From contig CAMPAJ010000095.1 of assembly GCA_946631805.1 (NCBI GenBank), positions 1 to 6,534 on the forward strand: a stretch of 6,534 bases of DNA, given 5' to 3'. The notes beneath the pieces were generated by a model. The model saw nothing but the letters and a program-made list of their open reading frames with translations. It did not search any database and was not told the origin of the DNA. Positions 5,404 through 6,534 of this stretch are shown here, piece by piece; the first letter of the stretch is position 1; every line of letters begins with the position of its first letter. The DNA comes from an uncultured Eggerthellaceae bacterium. GTDB taxonomy: Bacteria; Actinomycetota; Coriobacteriia; Coriobacteriales; Eggerthellaceae. The position numbers were made by a program, and so were the translations under genes.

Positions 5404-6534
5404 CTAGAAAATCGGGTGGGTGGGGTGCGCTGCCTCGTCCACCTCGAATACGAAATCGTCGTCGTACTTCGGTGGAATGACGGGAATTTGCAGGTACGAC
5501 TCGTATTGTCCGCCGGTATGGAACACGTGCTCGCCGGCGTTGTCGGTCTCCCACACGAGCGGCTCGATCCAATGCGGCTCGCGGATGTAGCGCCCGGCGA
5601 CGTGCACGCGGATGGTCTCGCCGGCGTGCCAGATGCGGCTCGTGGGGTTGATCTCGACATCGATGGGCACGACCTCGCCGGGCGAGAGCTTCTGCTCGCG
5701 GCGGTGCGCCTGAACCGGTTGGAAATCGCTCGACAGCTCAGGGTCGAGCTCGCGGTGCGACACGCGCATCTTGCCCCAGGCGCCAGGATGCGGCGCCGTG
5801 CCGCCGAATATGGTGACGGGCTGCTCGATGCCGCTGCGCGAGAGCTTCTTCACGGTGACGAATAGGTCCATGTCATCGTGGCCGACGGCTTCGACCCAGG
5901 CGTGAAGCTTCATATAGCCGGTGATTTCGGTGTCGCGCTCGAACGTGTGGTCAAACACGATTTCGCCCTCGTTTGCGTCGTAGCGCGCCTCGGATTCGGC
6001 GGTGGGGTTATCATGCGCCATCGAGGCGCTCGCGGCGTCCAGGTACAGCCGTTTGTACTGGGTGCGAGCCAGCGGGAACTCGCGCTCGGGACGGTCGACC
6101 TGCCAGCTCTCGTCGAACCGGTCTTGCACCTCGATGCGCACGCGCGGCGTGGACTCCCAACCGTTGCGGATGCCTTTGCAGTACCGATCGAAGAATGCCT
6201 TAAGCTCGGGCAGGTACTTGGCCGAGTAGAAATCGGGCCACTCGAATTCGCGATGCGCGCGCAGCCATTTCTGCTCGCTCGCGATCTTGCGCCAGCCGTT
6301 GATGGAGCCGCGCAGGTGGAAATGGTTCCACCCGGCCGTCACGTAGGCGGGAACGACGACCTTCGAGAAATCGGGGATCTTGTCGGCCCAATACGCGTTC
6401 ATGAGCGGGTATCGCTCGGCCATGCCGCCCTGGTCGTCGATGCCCAAAAGCCCGCAGGCGCCGGCTGTGGCGAAGTTGGTGAACTGGATGCAGGGGATGC
6501 CGCCCTCGTAGAGTGATTCGCGGTACATGTCGGA
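5404..6534 (-). CDS. CocE/NonD-family hydrolase, 5' end cut by window
   Basis: The C-terminal 376 residues of a serine hydrolase. The frame is open to the right edge, so the ATG at 6528 (residue 1 in my numbering) is internal. Residues about 57-165 are the end of the alpha/beta hydrolase part, with VVPAYVTAGWNHFHLRG (58-74), RAHREFEWPDFYS (90-102) and NGWESTPRVRIEV (122-134). From about 190 the all-beta C-terminal domain shared with X-Pro dipeptidyl peptidases begins: FDHTFERDTEITGYMKLHAW (192-211), VDVEIN-type strands and HAGETIRVHVAGRYI (301-315). The nucleophile Ser is outside the window. Members hydrolyse acyl esters or amides, cocaine esterase being the best known, but the substrate here is unknown. 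The last 20 or so residues, acidic then His/Pro-containing, extend past the domain's usual end. The Asp expected near residue 68 is replaced by Asn. Full length is probably 550-650 residues. Confidence 0.88.
   Translation of the reverse strand, partial: SDMYRESLYEGGIPCIQFTNFATAGACGLLGIDDQGGMAERYPLMNAYWADKIPDFSKVVVPAYVTAGWNHFHLRGSINGWRKIASEQKWLRAHREFEWPDFYSAKYLPELKAFFDRYCKGIRNGWESTPRVRIEVQDRFDESWQVDRPEREFPLARTQYKRLYLDAASASMAHDNPTAESEARYDANEGEIVFDHTFERDTEITGYMKLHAWVEAVGHDDMDLFVTVKKLSRSGIEQPVTIFGGTAPHPGAWGKMRVSHRELDPELSSDFQPVQAHRREQKLSPGEVVPIDVEINPTSRIWHAGETIRVHVAGRYIREPHWIEPLVWETDNAGEHVFHTGGQYESYLQIPVIPPKYDDDFVFEVDEAAHPTHPIF

Noticed and set aside
4282..5865. A 527-codon plus-strand open frame across the patatin gene, the gap and the CocE gene
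   Set aside because: It lies in exact codon register opposite two genes that share one minus-strand frame, so in GC-rich DNA it stays open by complementarity. Its product shows no recognisable motif, and the minus-strand products have complete family signatures.

Overview
The window is a GC-rich (roughly mid-60s percent by eye), densely coding bacterial segment with four genes. The first and last are cut by the window edges. Strong G/C preference at third codon positions and the protein types (a UvrA paralogue with an LSTGERQR signature, a HelD-type helicase, a YjjU-like patatin and a CocE/NonD hydrolase) suggest a high-GC actinobacterium. My best guess is a gut Coriobacteriia/Eggerthellaceae-like organism, but this rests on remembered family resemblance, not on any marker gene here. 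There is no tRNA, rRNA, transposase, integrase or CRISPR array.

Layout. Plus strand: the C-terminal two thirds of a UvrA-like twin-ABC ATPase (1-1851), a 268-base gap (1852-2119), then a complete HelD-like superfamily 1 helicase (2120-4222). Minus strand, converging on it: a complete patatin-like phospholipase (4288-5127), a 276-base low-complexity gap (5128-5403), then the C-terminal part of a CocE/NonD-family hydrolase (5404-6534, start beyond the right edge). The 65 bases between the convergent pair (4223-4287) hold only a weak symmetrical hairpin.

How they may work together. The two plus-strand proteins both act on nucleic acid machinery: UvrA paralogues bind DNA lesions or intercalators, and HelD removes stalled RNA polymerase. 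Their adjacency could reflect drug or stress tolerance, but each may be transcribed alone. The two minus-strand enzymes are alpha/beta-type serine hydrolases; the patatin appears to have its own promoter, so an operon is not demonstrated.

The most interesting non-coding signal is a pair of tandem 35-base near-perfect palindromes upstream of helD (1915-1949 and 1963-1997). They differ by one compensatory A-T to G-C pair change and share a U.G-type pair, as expected of plus-sense RNA hairpins or a dispersed palindromic repeat. Other oddities are a collagen-like Gly-Ala-X tract in the linker between the two ATPase modules of the UvrA-like protein, a degenerate codon-phased repeat in the gap after the CocE gene, and an apparent absence of the usual CocE charge-relay aspartate.
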